From Portibacter lacus (GTDB lineage Bacteria > Bacteroidota > Bacteroidia > Chitinophagales > Saprospiraceae): a DNA stretch of 64,000 bases. The stretch lies in contig NZ_JAJNKA010000006.1 of assembly GCF_021533215.1 (NCBI RefSeq), forward strand, positions 248,001-312,000, read 5' to 3'. Positions within the stretch are counted from its first letter, which is position 1. Each line of letters starts with the position of its first letter. Of this stretch, positions 47,301 through 55,384 are shown piece by piece. The notes beneath the pieces were generated by a model. That model searched no databases and was not told the DNA's origin. It worked only from the letters and a program-made list of their open reading frames with translations. A program made the translations under genes and the position numbers.

Positions 47301-47492
47301 GATCAGTTTTTTCTCAGGATAAGCCAGTTGCATTTCCGTTTCGAAGTGGCCATAGTTCATCATCCTAGATCCCAAGTTACCTCCGATTAGAGTTATATGA
47401 GCTCCATCATCAACTGGAATATCAAGTTTTTCTTCTTTGTTACAAGAAATCATTATGAATACGGCTAGTATCCATATAAAGTGCTTATTCAT
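44379..47492 (-). CDS. PVC-type multidomain cytochrome lipoprotein (SGNH, dehydrogenase-like propeller, HEAT-like, cytochrome c)
   Basis: A 1037-residue protein with lipoprotein signal ending in IMISC. An SGNH-hydrolase-like region occupies about 30-260. A propeller resembling the PVC-type dehydrogenase domain starts with VAEGYKIELFASEKEFPDLANP around 370 and runs to about 720. Helical repeats follow (about 740-890), then a cytochrome c with CQTCHQSDGNG near 930. Substrate unknown; electrons would leave by the heme. Confidence 0.85.
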   Translation of the reverse strand: MNKHFIWILAVFIMISCNKEEKLDIPVDDGAHITLIGGNLGSRMMNYGHFETEMQLAYPEKKLIIRNMCDGGDTPGFRPHSSRKSPWAFPGAEAFYDEETKGSGSRGDFMTPDEWLTHLNTDYILAFFGFTESYAGYAGLSNYKDELRAFIDHTLAQKYNGNSPAKLILISPTHFEDLSAKMDLPDGVETNKNLEMYTKAMAEVALEKGVPFLNIYDVTKTWNDYTVDGLQLSDSGYEKLGEYLVDHIFTGQKNNSKNKELVHDYVQEKNWMWHNDIKVPNGVHVYGRRYEPFGPDNYPNEIDKIRAMTSLRDSAIWSALEGIETDLEQKDESTPVLPPVETNYKPKNIEDQAYKYGDDALATITVAEGYKIELFASEKEFPDLANPVQVSFDDKGRLWVAVMPSYPHYKPGDKKPNDKILIFEDTDNDGKADKQTVFADKLHLPIGFEIAPEGVYISQGTNLKLLIDTDGDDHADKEEILLSGFDDHDTHHAISAFTADPSGAIYMGEGVFLHTSVETPYGTIRGTNGGFFRYDPAKKKLERTANLPIPNPWGIAFDDWGQNFFIHTSGPDFSWMMPSTVKPRYGFSTPLTEKLIKGEHRVRPTSGIEFVSSRHFPDDVQGDLLVNNTIGFLGTKQHRMLENGTGYGTEWVQDLIRSTDGNFRPVDLEFAPDGSLYIADWHNILIGHMQHNARDPLRDHAHGRIYRVTYPSRPLVEPAKVYGASIEELLENLKLPEYRTRYRSKRVLRGKDSGKVMSALSTWIDGLDQSSPEYERLLLEGLWVSWGANSVDEELLKKLLKAQNFRVRTAAVRVLRYNTDKVSDYLDLFKAAANDENSRVRLETMVAASWLSPKEGNSVFNEIALHPLDDWMKKSYQYGLAHLNNRDVSDDPDPVIDSSLKDEELASYIRGKEIYERESYCQTCHQSDGNGLVSSGYPPLKNSEWVTESAEVLARIVLHGIYGPITVNGQEFPGQVPMPPYQEILNDQEIADVLTFVRNSFGNKASVVSPDLIKRLRNDGKEGYYTAEELLKSYDIQ

Positions 47493-47508
47493 ATGCGCGT
47501 CTTTCAGT

Positions 47509-48258
47509 TTATTTATTGTTTCGTTTTTTCTTTTTTAGTCTGACATATACCAACTTGAACCTTCCTGCATTTTCCCTTCGTTCAACTTCATATTTATCGA
47601 TGGATTCTATAAGAGGAGTTAATTTATGAAAACCATAGTTTCTTGAATCAAAATTCGGCATCTTTTTTTGTAACAAACTACCAACATCTCCTAAGAATGC
47701 CCAACCATCATCATCAGCAATGTCGGCAATGGTAGTCGAAATAAATTTAATAATGCTTGGCGTTATTTTATCCACATTGTTTGTTGCAGCAGGTTTTTTA
47801 GCCGAGGAAACTTCATCCTCATCTTCCTTGCCTTTTAGAATTTCGATGTATATAAATTTATCGCAGGCTACGATAAATGGATTTGGCGTTTTCTTTTCAC
47901 CGATTCCTATCACTTGCATTCCTGCTTCTCTGAGTCTTGTTGCTAAGCGAGTGAAATCACTGTCACTCGAAACTAAGCAGAACCCAGTTACTTTTCCGGA
48001 ATAAAGGATATCCATCGCATCGATGATCATGGCAGAATCAGTAGCATTCTTACCTCTGGTATAACCATATTGCTGGATCGGTGTAATGGCATTTTCTAAA
48101 AGGATGTTTTTCCACTTAGAAAGGCCAGGTCTTGTCCAGTCTCCATAAATTCTTTTAATGGTAGGATTTCCATATTTTGCTATTTCCTCCATCATTTCTT
48201 TCACATAAGCAGATGGAATATTATCTCCATCTATTAACACGGCAATATTTAATTCCAT
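47509..48258 (-). CDS. NYN-domain ribonuclease-like protein with C-terminal LOTUS/OST-HTH
   Basis: A 249-residue protein. The N-terminal NYN/PIN-like nuclease domain has IAVLIDGDN and, near 78-110, NATDSAMIIDAMDI and LVSSDSDFTRLA, whose acidic residues are the metal ligands. The C-terminal ~80 residues (SIIKFISTTIADIADDDGW, GFHKLTPLIESIDKYEV) look like an OST-HTH/LOTUS RNA-binding domain. Cotranscribed with the pseudouridine synthase (2 nt gap), suggesting an RNA role. Confidence 0.85.
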   Translation of the reverse strand: MELNIAVLIDGDNIPSAYVKEMMEEIAKYGNPTIKRIYGDWTRPGLSKWKNILLENAITPIQQYGYTRGKNATDSAMIIDAMDILYSGKVTGFCLVSSDSDFTRLATRLREAGMQVIGIGEKKTPNPFIVACDKFIYIEILKGKEDEDEVSSAKKPAATNNVDKITPSIIKFISTTIADIADDDGWAFLGDVGSLLQKKMPNFDSRNYGFHKLTPLIESIDKYEVERRENAGRFKLVYVRLKKKKRNNK

Positions 48259-48260
48259 TT

Positions 48261-48941
48261 TTATAATTTTGATTTCAATATAGTTAAAACCCTCAAAAAC
48301 TCAGGACTCGGATCAGCTTTTATATTGATAAAGTTTCCTTTAGGGTATTCAATCTGAAGCTTCTCAGCATGAAGCATCATGGTTTCCATTTGAAATTCCG
48401 ATTTCCAAAACCTGTTTTGTTTACTGCATCCGTGTGGTCGATCTCCTATGATGGGATGGAAAATATGGGACATATGCTTTCTGATTTGATGAAAACGCCC
48501 CGTTGTAGGCATAACGGATATTAAGCTATACCTGGAGGTAGGATGCTTCCCGAGTGGTACATTAATTTCAAAGTGTTTTTCTAAAGTAAACTTGGTTAAT
48601 GCATCTTGTTTTTTATCTCCTTCACCTATTGCATAATCTATGGTTCCTTCACTAGGAGCATATCCTCTAACGATGGCTTTGTAAGTTTTTATAGGTAAAT
48701 GGTTTCTAAACAGATGTTGAATTTCAGAGTCTACGAGTTTAGACTTAGAAAATAGTAACACCCCAGAAGTTTTTCTGTCAATGCGGTGTGCAGGGAAAAC
48801 TTTCTGACCTATCTGGTCTCTGAGTATTTGTAGAGCAAATTCAGTCGCATCATTGGCAATTTTAGTTCGGTGGACTAATAATCCATGTGGCTTATTGATG
48901 GCAATGATGTGCTCGTCTTCGTATACTATTTCTAGGATCAT
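48261..48941 (-). CDS. truC: RluA/TruC-type pseudouridine synthase
   Basis: A 226-residue protein. AINKPHGLLVHRT and the catalytic FPAHRIDRKTSGVLLFSKS (Asp in HRIDR) identify the family; the size and lack of an S4 domain fit TruC-like enzymes that modify tRNA U65. The exact target is an inference. First gene of a run with the NYN-LOTUS gene and the large cytochrome gene (2 and 16 nt gaps). Confidence 0.87.
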   Translation of the reverse strand: MILEIVYEDEHIIAINKPHGLLVHRTKIANDATEFALQILRDQIGQKVFPAHRIDRKTSGVLLFSKSKLVDSEIQHLFRNHLPIKTYKAIVRGYAPSEGTIDYAIGEGDKKQDALTKFTLEKHFEINVPLGKHPTSRYSLISVMPTTGRFHQIRKHMSHIFHPIIGDRPHGCSKQNRFWKSEFQMETMMLHAEKLQIEYPKGNFINIKADPSPEFLRVLTILKSKL

Positions 48942-48985
48942 TTAATGTGTAAATATAACATTCACTTCGATTAATTAGATTTTAT

Positions 48986-48993
48986 TAAATTTG
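48986..48993 (+). promoter_or_regulatory. -7 promoter element of the M23 peptidase gene
   Basis: TAAATTTG fits TAnnTTTG, 14 nt before the ATG at 49008. Confidence 0.55.
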
Positions 48994-49007
48994 CTCACCC
49001 TTATAAA

Positions 49008-49976
49008 ATGAGAATAAAGAATATTTTTACAATAATACTAATAAGTATGCTAATCACGCATGCTTACGCTCAAGAGGAAGTTACGCCTTTAGTGGATACA
49101 CTGACCTATGAGAAAATTATGCTCGATGGCAGTGCTGCATATCTAATTTCTGAAACAAAGGAAATAATAACAGCTCGCGAATATGATATCTTGCAAAAGA
49201 AGAATAATCCTCAATACATAGAACCACTTTACACTGATTACTGGGATACCCTGGAAGTGAATCCATTTAAGAGTGTAAAAGTAGAAAAGCCATTCTTGCT
49301 ACAATTTGATGATTTAAAGTATAGCCCTCCTGTGAATGGAAATATGGTTGTAACTTCTAGATTTGGGCGAAGACGGAGAGGTCCACATCGAGGGATAGAT
49401 ATTGACTTAGTAGTTGGGGACACGGTAAGAACTATTTTTTCAGGTCAAGTTCGCTTTGTTGGTTATTCTAGGGGGCATGGAAAAACGGTCATCGTTCGTC
49501 ATGAAAACGATATCGAAACGGTATATGCGCATCTATCTGAATATGGAGTAAAGACTAATGATTTTGTAGATAAAGGACAGTACATAGGACTCGGAGGTGC
49601 AACGGGAAATGCGCGTGGAAGTCATCTTCATATGGAGATTCGTCATAAAGGAATTTGCATCAATCCTGATTATTTAATGGACTTTGTAGAGCCTAAAGTA
49701 TACGCGGATTCTTTATGGGTGACGAAGGGATTAACGGATCCATATAGTCATAGTTCTTACAGCAAGGGTGATTATGAAATTCTGAAAACGAAGGAACTTG
49801 CTGATGGATATGATAAACGAGCTCAAAAAATATATGTAGTTAGAAGCGGTGATACCCTATGGGGAATTGCTCGTAAAAATGGAATGAGAGTCAGTGATAT
49901 AGTCCGAATGAATAATAGAAAAGTAAGCGCAAAATCTACTTTGCGAATAGGACAACATTTAATTATTAGCCCCTAA
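49008..49976 (+). CDS. M23 family peptidase with C-terminal LysM
   Basis: A 322-residue secreted protein with an N-terminal signal ending around LITHAYAQ. The LytM/M23 zinc site is in GPHRGIDIDL and GSHLHMEIRH (His...Asp and HxH). A LysM peptidoglycan-binding domain begins YVVRSGDTLWGIARKNGMRV near 275. It would cut peptidoglycan cross-links. Separated from truC by 66 bp and divergent from it. Confidence 0.9.
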   Translation: MRIKNIFTIILISMLITHAYAQEEVTPLVDTLTYEKIMLDGSAAYLISETKEIITAREYDILQKKNNPQYIEPLYTDYWDTLEVNPFKSVKVEKPFLLQFDDLKYSPPVNGNMVVTSRFGRRRRGPHRGIDIDLVVGDTVRTIFSGQVRFVGYSRGHGKTVIVRHENDIETVYAHLSEYGVKTNDFVDKGQYIGLGGATGNARGSHLHMEIRHKGICINPDYLMDFVEPKVYADSLWVTKGLTDPYSHSSYSKGDYEILKTKELADGYDKRAQKIYVVRSGDTLWGIARKNGMRVSDIVRMNNRKVSAKSTLRIGQHLIISP

Positions 49977-50053
49977 TAAAGATATTTTACTCTTTTTATC
50001 AAACACTTTCGGTTTAAATTTATTTTATTGTTATATAACTATAAAAATAAAAC

Positions 50054-50953
50054 ATGGATTACATTGATTACTATAAAGTTTTGGGTGTAAGCAAAGGTGC
50101 AGATGAGAAAGCCATCAAGAAGGCTTATCGGAAATTAGCCAGAAAATACCATCCCGATCTTAATCCGAATGACAAGGCCGCAGAAATCAAATTTAAAGAG
50201 ATTAATGAAGCCAACGAGGTATTAGGAAATGCGGAGAATCGAAAGAAATACGATGAGTATGGTAAAGATTGGCAGCATGCTGAGGCTTTCGAAAAAGCAA
50301 AAAAAGAACAAGCACAATATTCATCGCGAGCGGGCAGCCAAGGCAGGTCAAGTTTCGGAGATGATGATTTTTCTGATTTCTTTAGTTCTATGTTTGGTGG
50401 ACAAGGTGGCGGAAGTGGATTCGGTGGACGACAACAAGTCAGATTTCGAGGCCAAGACTTCAATGCTTCACTTTCATTAGATCTACGTGACGTATACGAA
50501 ACACATAAGCGAACGCTGACAGTGAATGGAAAAAATATCCGATTAACTATTCCAGCAGGTGTTAAAGATGGTCAAACCATAAAGATTAAAGGTTACGGAG
50601 GAGAAGGTGCTAATGGCGGCCCAAAGGGGGACTTAAATATCACCTTTGTTATTAAAAATAAATCGGGATTCCAGCGCGATGGAGATAATTTGCTTAAGAC
50701 TGTTGATGTAGATCTTTACGATGCTGTATTAGGTGGCGAGCATATTGTGGAGACATTTGATGGGAAGGTGAAATTGAAAATTAAAGCGGGAACTGAAAAT
50801 GGGACCCAAGTTAGATTGAAAGCTAAAGGTTTTCCAGTATACAAGAAAGACGGGACCTTTGGTGATTTAATATTGACCTATAAGGTGAGAATACCAACTA
50901 GCCTAAGTGCAAAAGAGAAGGAATTATTTCAAGAACTTAAAAAGCAGCGATAA
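50054..50953 (+). CDS. cbpA: J-domain co-chaperone CbpA
   Basis: A 299-residue DnaJ-like protein. It has a J domain with YHPDLNP (the HPD motif), a glycine/phenylalanine-rich linker (about 90-130) and the C-terminal substrate-binding domains, but no cysteine-rich zinc domain. This is the CbpA (type II) layout. It activates DnaK. Followed after 2 nt by its modulator gene cbpM. Confidence 0.92.
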   Translation: MDYIDYYKVLGVSKGADEKAIKKAYRKLARKYHPDLNPNDKAAEIKFKEINEANEVLGNAENRKKYDEYGKDWQHAEAFEKAKKEQAQYSSRAGSQGRSSFGDDDFSDFFSSMFGGQGGGSGFGGRQQVRFRGQDFNASLSLDLRDVYETHKRTLTVNGKNIRLTIPAGVKDGQTIKIKGYGGEGANGGPKGDLNITFVIKNKSGFQRDGDNLLKTVDVDLYDAVLGGEHIVETFDGKVKLKIKAGTENGTQVRLKAKGFPVYKKDGTFGDLILTYKVRIPTSLSAKEKELFQELKKQR

Positions 50954-50955
50954 TT

Positions 50956-51246
50956 ATGGAAGAGAAAATATACATCTCCGTTGTTGAACTCTGTAATCAT
51001 TATGATTTATCTCAAAGTTTTTTTGAAGAATTACTAGAAAATGAACTGGTTCAAGCAGATTACCAAGACAATTTTGTCACTATTCATAGGGACGGATTAA
51101 TTACGCTAGAAAAAATTACCAGAATTCATCATGAGCTGCATATTAATGTAGAAGGGATCGATGTGGTTTTTAATTTGCTGGAGAGAATAGAGCAGATGCA
51201 AGAGGAAATGATGATGCTGAGACGTAAAGTTGGAAACTGGGAATAG
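50956..51246 (+). CDS. cbpM: Chaperone modulator CbpM
   Basis: A 96-residue MerR-like helix-turn-helix protein with a C-terminal coiled coil (NLLERIEQMQEEMMMLRRKV). CbpM binds the J domain of CbpA and inhibits it. The 2-nt gap after cbpA and the small size support the call. Confidence 0.85.
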   Translation: MEEKIYISVVELCNHYDLSQSFFEELLENELVQADYQDNFVTIHRDGLITLEKITRIHHELHINVEGIDVVFNLLERIEQMQEEMMMLRRKVGNWE

Positions 51247-51380
51247 GTTTATAATCAATTCACGTATGAGCACTAACTCGAATTTTTGGTTAATTATTAA
51301 TCATACACATTGACTGATAAGCATAAAGGTGCATTATCCAAAATTAACTCCCACGAATCGATAAATTGAAATTGCTTTTA

Positions 51381-51388
51381 TACATTTG
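51381..51388 (+). promoter_or_regulatory. -7 promoter element of the cyclophilin gene
   Basis: TACATTTG matches TAnnTTTG, 15 nt before the ATG at 51404. This explains why the in-frame TTG at 51386, inside the box, is not the start. Confidence 0.6.
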
Positions 51389-51403
51389 CAAAAAATTAAA
51401 ATA

Positions 51404-51907
51404 ATGAGTGCATTAGACAAAATTAACCCTCAAGAAATGCTTACTGCGATTAAAACAGCAAGCTACGATAAAGACATTGAGGCAACAATAAAAACTTCTC
51501 AAGGAGATATTCATGTTAACTTGTTTGCAAGTAAAGCGCCGAAAACGGTAGCGAATTTTGCGACATTGGCAAAGAAAGGATATTATGATGGATTAAACTT
51601 TCATAGAGTTATTCCTGATTTTATGATCCAAGGAGGGTGTCCAGCGGGAACTGGAGCAGGTGGTCCAGGATATAACTTCGAAGACGAATTTCATCCAGAT
51701 TTGAGTCACGATGATCCTGGAATTCTTTCAATGGCTAATGCAGGTCCTGCAACAAATGGAAGCCAGTTTTTCATTACCCATGTGGTTACTCCATGGTTAG
51801 ATGATAAGCACACCGTTTTCGGAAAAGTAAAATCTGAGGACGATCAAGATGTTGTGAATAGTATCAAACAAGGTGATAAAATTATAAGTATTACCATTCA
51901 GGAGTAA
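51404..51907 (+). CDS. Cyclophilin-type peptidyl-prolyl isomerase
   Basis: 167 residues from ATG 51404. [13 protein letters not shown] and NGSQFFITH are the cyclophilin active-site motifs. There is no signal peptide, so it is the cytosolic form. It speeds proline isomerisation in folding. Followed directly by a long terminator hairpin and the tandem array. Confidence 0.92.
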   Translation: MSALDKINPQEMLTAIKTASYDKDIEATIKTSQGDIHVNLFASKAPKTVANFATLAKKGYYDGLNFHRVIPDFMIQGGCPAGTGAGGPGYNFEDEFHPDLSHDDPGILSMANAGPATNGSQFFITHVVTPWLDDKHTVFGKVKSEDDQDVVNSIKQGDKIISITIQE

Positions 51908-51915
51908 AATTTTAT

Positions 51916-51967
51916 TGCGACACTTCTTGCTGGGCTTTTAAGCTAGGCAAGAAGGTGTTGCATTTTT
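51916..51967 (+). terminator. Rho-independent terminator of the cyclophilin gene
   Basis: TGCGACAC..TTCTTGC pairs with GCAAGAA..GGTGTTGCA (15 bp, one G bulge, one G-U), with an inner GCTT/AAGC and then ATTTTT. A strong terminator starting 9 nt after the stop. Its right arm (GCAAGAAGGTGTTGCATTTTT) is related to the repeat units that follow. Confidence 0.85.
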
Positions 51968-51989
51968 CCGAGGTCCAATAACAGTAGTT

Positions 51990-52505
51990 AATGTGACGCT
52001 TTTTAAGCAGAGCATTGGCGTGATGGAAGAAAGTGTTGCATTTTGAGTAAATCATTCTAGGATTAAAACCCAAGGTCCATTAAAAGTAGTAGGATAATGT
52101 GACGCTTTTTAAGCAGAGCATTACTGTGATGCAATAAAGTGTTGCATTTTGAGTAAATCATTCTCGGATTAAAACCCGAAGTCCATTAAAAGTAGTAGGT
52201 TAATGTGACGCTTTTTAAGCAGAGCATTAGCGTGAGGCAAGAAAGTGTTGCATTTTTAAGTGAATCATTCTCGGGTTAAAACCCAAGGTCCGTTAAAAAT
52301 AGTAGGTTAATGTGACGCTTTTTAAGCAGAGCATTGGCGCAAGGAAAGAAAGTGTTGCATTTTTAAGTGAATCATTCTCGGGTTAAAACCCAAGGTCCGT
52401 TAAAAATAGTAGGTTAATGTGACGCTTTTTAAGCAGAGCATTAGCGTGAGGCAAGAAAGTGTTGCATTTTTAAGTGAATCATTCTCGGATTAAAACCCAA
52501 GGTCC
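51990..52505 (+). repeat. Tandem array of five ~107-bp non-coding units
   Basis: The anchor AATGTGACGCTTTTTAAGC starts at 51990, 52097, 52202, 52309 and 52416, giving spacings of 107, 105, 107 and 107. A degenerate half-copy lies at about 51955-51989. Units are mostly identical but differ at scattered sites. Since 107 is not a multiple of 3, the array cannot be a protein repeat; no spacers vary, so it is not CRISPR. In each unit TGTGACGCTTTTT can pair with AAGAAAGTGTTGCA (in unit 3, 52204-52216 with 52240-52252) before an ATTTT(T) run. A second small hairpin, GGGTT/AACCC, follows. The last unit blends into the 3' end of the gene at 52505. Its function is unknown. Confidence 0.9.
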
Positions 52506-53749
52506 TAAAAATATTGACCTAAACCTATCACAAATCCTCGCTGGCTTAAATCATAAATATCCACACCATAATCAATTCTAAAAGTAGCTCCGAAAATCTG
52601 CTGATATACAAATCGGAAACCGCCACCTACAAAATGTCGAACTGATTCAATATCAACTAATTCACTCAATTCTCCACCGGGATTACGCCAAGATCCAAGA
52701 TCTGAAAAAACAACAACCTGTATTCCGAAAGGATATCTAGATAAAAGCGTATGTCGATATTCAATATTGAAAATAGCTTGCCCTGTTCCTCTATCTATCC
52801 GATTCCCTACACCCCTAATGTTCACATAACTATCAATCACAAATGGTGCAAACGGAGAATAGTTATTGGTCGAAAGTGCAAAACGAAGTCTCATTGCTAA
52901 ATTCCCAATCTTTCCAAATTTGATATAATTCTTATACTGAAGCTGAAGGATATGAAAAAGATCTTTTTCGTCCAGATTATACACATTTTGCATCGTGGCT
53001 TTCCAGTGAGAACCCGACAAGAAAAAGAAATGGTAATCCACGAAATTCGATTCATAACTCGTATTGATCAACAACTTAGGCTGGATTAATGAAACTGGTC
53101 CAGGTGGCATTTCTAGAGGTTGGCGCTCACTTTTTTCGTATGATTCAACAAAGTAATTCGCACCCAATTCCAACATGCGATGAATCCCAAAATTTCGGAT
53201 TACGCTTCCGCCTATATTTTTATAATTGAAATCATAATTGACGATTCCTTCCTCGAAGAATAAGGGCTCTTCTGACGACCAAGTATTTAGATCCAGAGAA
53301 TATCCCCACCGATTTCCAATTAGGTACGGATCTCGATAATATAGCTGACCAGAATGTCTCCCATTATTGTTTTGATAGTGAATGCTTACGTTTTTCCCTT
53401 GGCCGAAAAGATTGTAATCAGACAAGCCAAGTTTATACCAATAATTGTCTGTGATTCCTCCGAAATTGACAATAGGAAGGAGCGTGGTAACTTCCTTAAT
53501 TGTAAAAACATAGTCTTGAGATATGGAATCGAACATTAAATCGGCTCGACCTATGCCCGGAATGTTCTTAATGCGCTGAAGATCAAGTTCTAATTCTGAT
53601 ATCGTGGAAGCTTCTTGGTCATCAAAAGAAGTAAACAAATGAATATAATCCATATCCATTTTCTTAAGCCCTTCTATCCTTTGACCAATACAAAAATTAG
53701 TCCCTAGGAAAAAGCATAACAACATAAAACCATATCCCTTCATATACAT
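52505..53749 (-). CDS. BamA/TamA-like outer-membrane beta-barrel protein
   Basis: A 414-residue protein with a signal peptide. One POTRA-like domain (about 38-88) is followed by a 16-strand-type barrel. IRGVGNRIDRGTG near 330 is the conserved loop-6 motif of the Omp85 family, and the protein ends in aromatic Y-F. It is much shorter than BamA. Its stop codon lies at the edge of the tandem array. A Met codon two residues in is an alternative start. Confidence 0.8.
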   Translation of the reverse strand: MYMKGYGFMLLCFFLGTNFCIGQRIEGLKKMDMDYIHLFTSFDDQEASTISELELDLQRIKNIPGIGRADLMFDSISQDYVFTIKEVTTLLPIVNFGGITDNYWYKLGLSDYNLFGQGKNVSIHYQNNNGRHSGQLYYRDPYLIGNRWGYSLDLNTWSSEEPLFFEEGIVNYDFNYKNIGGSVIRNFGIHRMLELGANYFVESYEKSERQPLEMPPGPVSLIQPKLLINTSYESNFVDYHFFFLSGSHWKATMQNVYNLDEKDLFHILQLQYKNYIKFGKIGNLAMRLRFALSTNNYSPFAPFVIDSYVNIRGVGNRIDRGTGQAIFNIEYRHTLLSRYPFGIQVVVFSDLGSWRNPGGELSELVDIESVRHFVGGGFRFVYQQIFGATFRIDYGVDIYDLSQRGFVIGLGQYF

Positions 53750-53782
53750 GGGAAAGTTACGATTTAAAATGAAAACTTAGTC

Positions 53783-55294
53783 TTAAATATTAAATCTAAA
53801 ACCAATGTTATAGGTAGCTGCTCCACCTCCATTGGCGATTAAATACTTATTCGTGAAGCCCGTATAAAGCAATTCTAATTCTACATTTTTCGTAAACTGA
53901 TACTTTCCACCGAAACCACCTTGGATGAAGTAATCAAAAGGCAATCTGTAATATGGTGTGAATCCTCCTAACGCATATAGAATAGAATTAGCGGTGGGAC
54001 TAAAACTAAGAATAGCGGTTAGAGGAGTCGACACTTGATTAATTCTTCCATTGGATAATTTTCCGATGTCTTCCCAGTTCAGTCCGATATCTGTAAATAA
54101 TGAAAACCGAGTACCTAGCGATAAGTCATTGAAAAATTGATTGTAGAAACTAGGACCTGCCCAGTCGATATATTGTTCCCCATTTCCTCCTGAAAGATCC
54201 TTGCCAATCGGGAAAACAAAACTGCTTTGAATTGAAAAATTAGGCCAGTCAGGCTTGGGGGCATATCGGATCTGTGGACCAAATGCCGTCACGCCTTGTC
54301 TGAAAGAACCAGAAGCAATATCTGAAATCACGTCAAATGGGGAAGAAGGTCGGACATTATTCAAGACTCTTCTGTACCTGGTATTGAAACCAAAATTGAA
54401 CCTTCTATTGATTCCATACAAAAAACTTGCAGAGGAAGTCATGAAAGTGGCTCTGTTATCACCGATGACTTCAGAGTATAGATTGTTAAATATTTTTAAT
54501 TCTATCTGCCCTTGAGGTATCGTAGAGGAAACAATGTATCTTCCTGCATTTGCTGGAGTTGCAGAACTTGCGTTGAACGAAGTGGATGCCGCATTTAAAG
54601 TCCAGTCGTAATTGTAGTAGTTTACGGAAATATTCTCTGCATACTTTTGCTGACTATAGTTATTAATGAATGAGATAATAGCAGACTTACTGTTACCAAA
54701 ATCTTCTGCATACCATTTGAAAATTTGAGAAAGCTGAAGTTTATCGTCTTCGACTTTTATGAATTCAGGATTGTTTAATGCTTTTTTAGTTTGACTATTT
54801 ATTTGATTGTCAATGTCTGAACCTTGGTAAGCGAAATTAGTTATGGGTGGGCAACCTAGTGCACCACAAACGAGGACAAAGTGTAGTCTTGGATCATCGA
54901 ATTCTTTCAGAATTTCTTTCTTTTCCATATCATTCAACGTCATTTCTCTCCCTGCAATTTTGATTTTTTTACGGTCAAAGAAGCCTGGAATATCCTGAAC
55001 GGATGAGGTCGGATATCCTTTAATGGTTTCATGAATAACAAGGAGGTTGTAAGCATTGATTAAGTATGCCTTTTTAGTGTCTGGATCTAATTCAGCGTAA
55101 GAGGCCTGCTCAATTATCGCAATGAGTGATTCTAAGTCTTCACCTTGTTTGATAGCCAAATAATTAACCAAGCCGTCAGCTGTATATTCCTTGAAAAATT
55201 GATCTGTATTTTCGAAAAACGACTGATCTATTGATTGTGAAAACGCAAATGTATTGACACAAAGAAATAAGAAGATAAAGTTGAGTAATTTCAT
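53783..55294 (-). CDS. DUF547 protein fused to an outer-membrane barrel-like domain
   Basis: A 503-residue secreted protein with signal peptide MKLLNFIFLFLCVNTFAFSQ. Residues about 25-230 are DUF547, with AYLINAYNLLVIHETIKGYP and HFVLVCGALGCPPI. The second half (about 245-503) is strand-rich and tyrosine- and glycine-rich and ends FNIGFRFNI in style of a porin. Fusion of the two is plausible but the barrel is an inference. It lies 33 bp upstream of the BamA-like gene on the same strand. Confidence 0.75.
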   Translation of the reverse strand: MKLLNFIFLFLCVNTFAFSQSIDQSFFENTDQFFKEYTADGLVNYLAIKQGEDLESLIAIIEQASYAELDPDTKKAYLINAYNLLVIHETIKGYPTSSVQDIPGFFDRKKIKIAGREMTLNDMEKKEILKEFDDPRLHFVLVCGALGCPPITNFAYQGSDIDNQINSQTKKALNNPEFIKVEDDKLQLSQIFKWYAEDFGNSKSAIISFINNYSQQKYAENISVNYYNYDWTLNAASTSFNASSATPANAGRYIVSSTIPQGQIELKIFNNLYSEVIGDNRATFMTSSASFLYGINRRFNFGFNTRYRRVLNNVRPSSPFDVISDIASGSFRQGVTAFGPQIRYAPKPDWPNFSIQSSFVFPIGKDLSGGNGEQYIDWAGPSFYNQFFNDLSLGTRFSLFTDIGLNWEDIGKLSNGRINQVSTPLTAILSFSPTANSILYALGGFTPYYRLPFDYFIQGGFGGKYQFTKNVELELLYTGFTNKYLIANGGGAATYNIGFRFNI

Positions 55295-55384
55295 ATTTAC
55301 ATAACTAGATTGGTTTCCAAACTGTTTCCAGTTTATCGAAATGAATAGAAACCATTAAGATAAAGTGTCATACATAGGACGGTC

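Noticed and set aside
51990-52505. CRISPR array
   Set aside because: The period is about 107 bp with the whole unit conserved; there is no short repeat with variable spacers and no cas gene nearby.
51990-52505. Protein-coding tandem repeat
   Set aside because: Spacings of 105 and 107 bp are not a common multiple of three and every frame is interrupted by stops.
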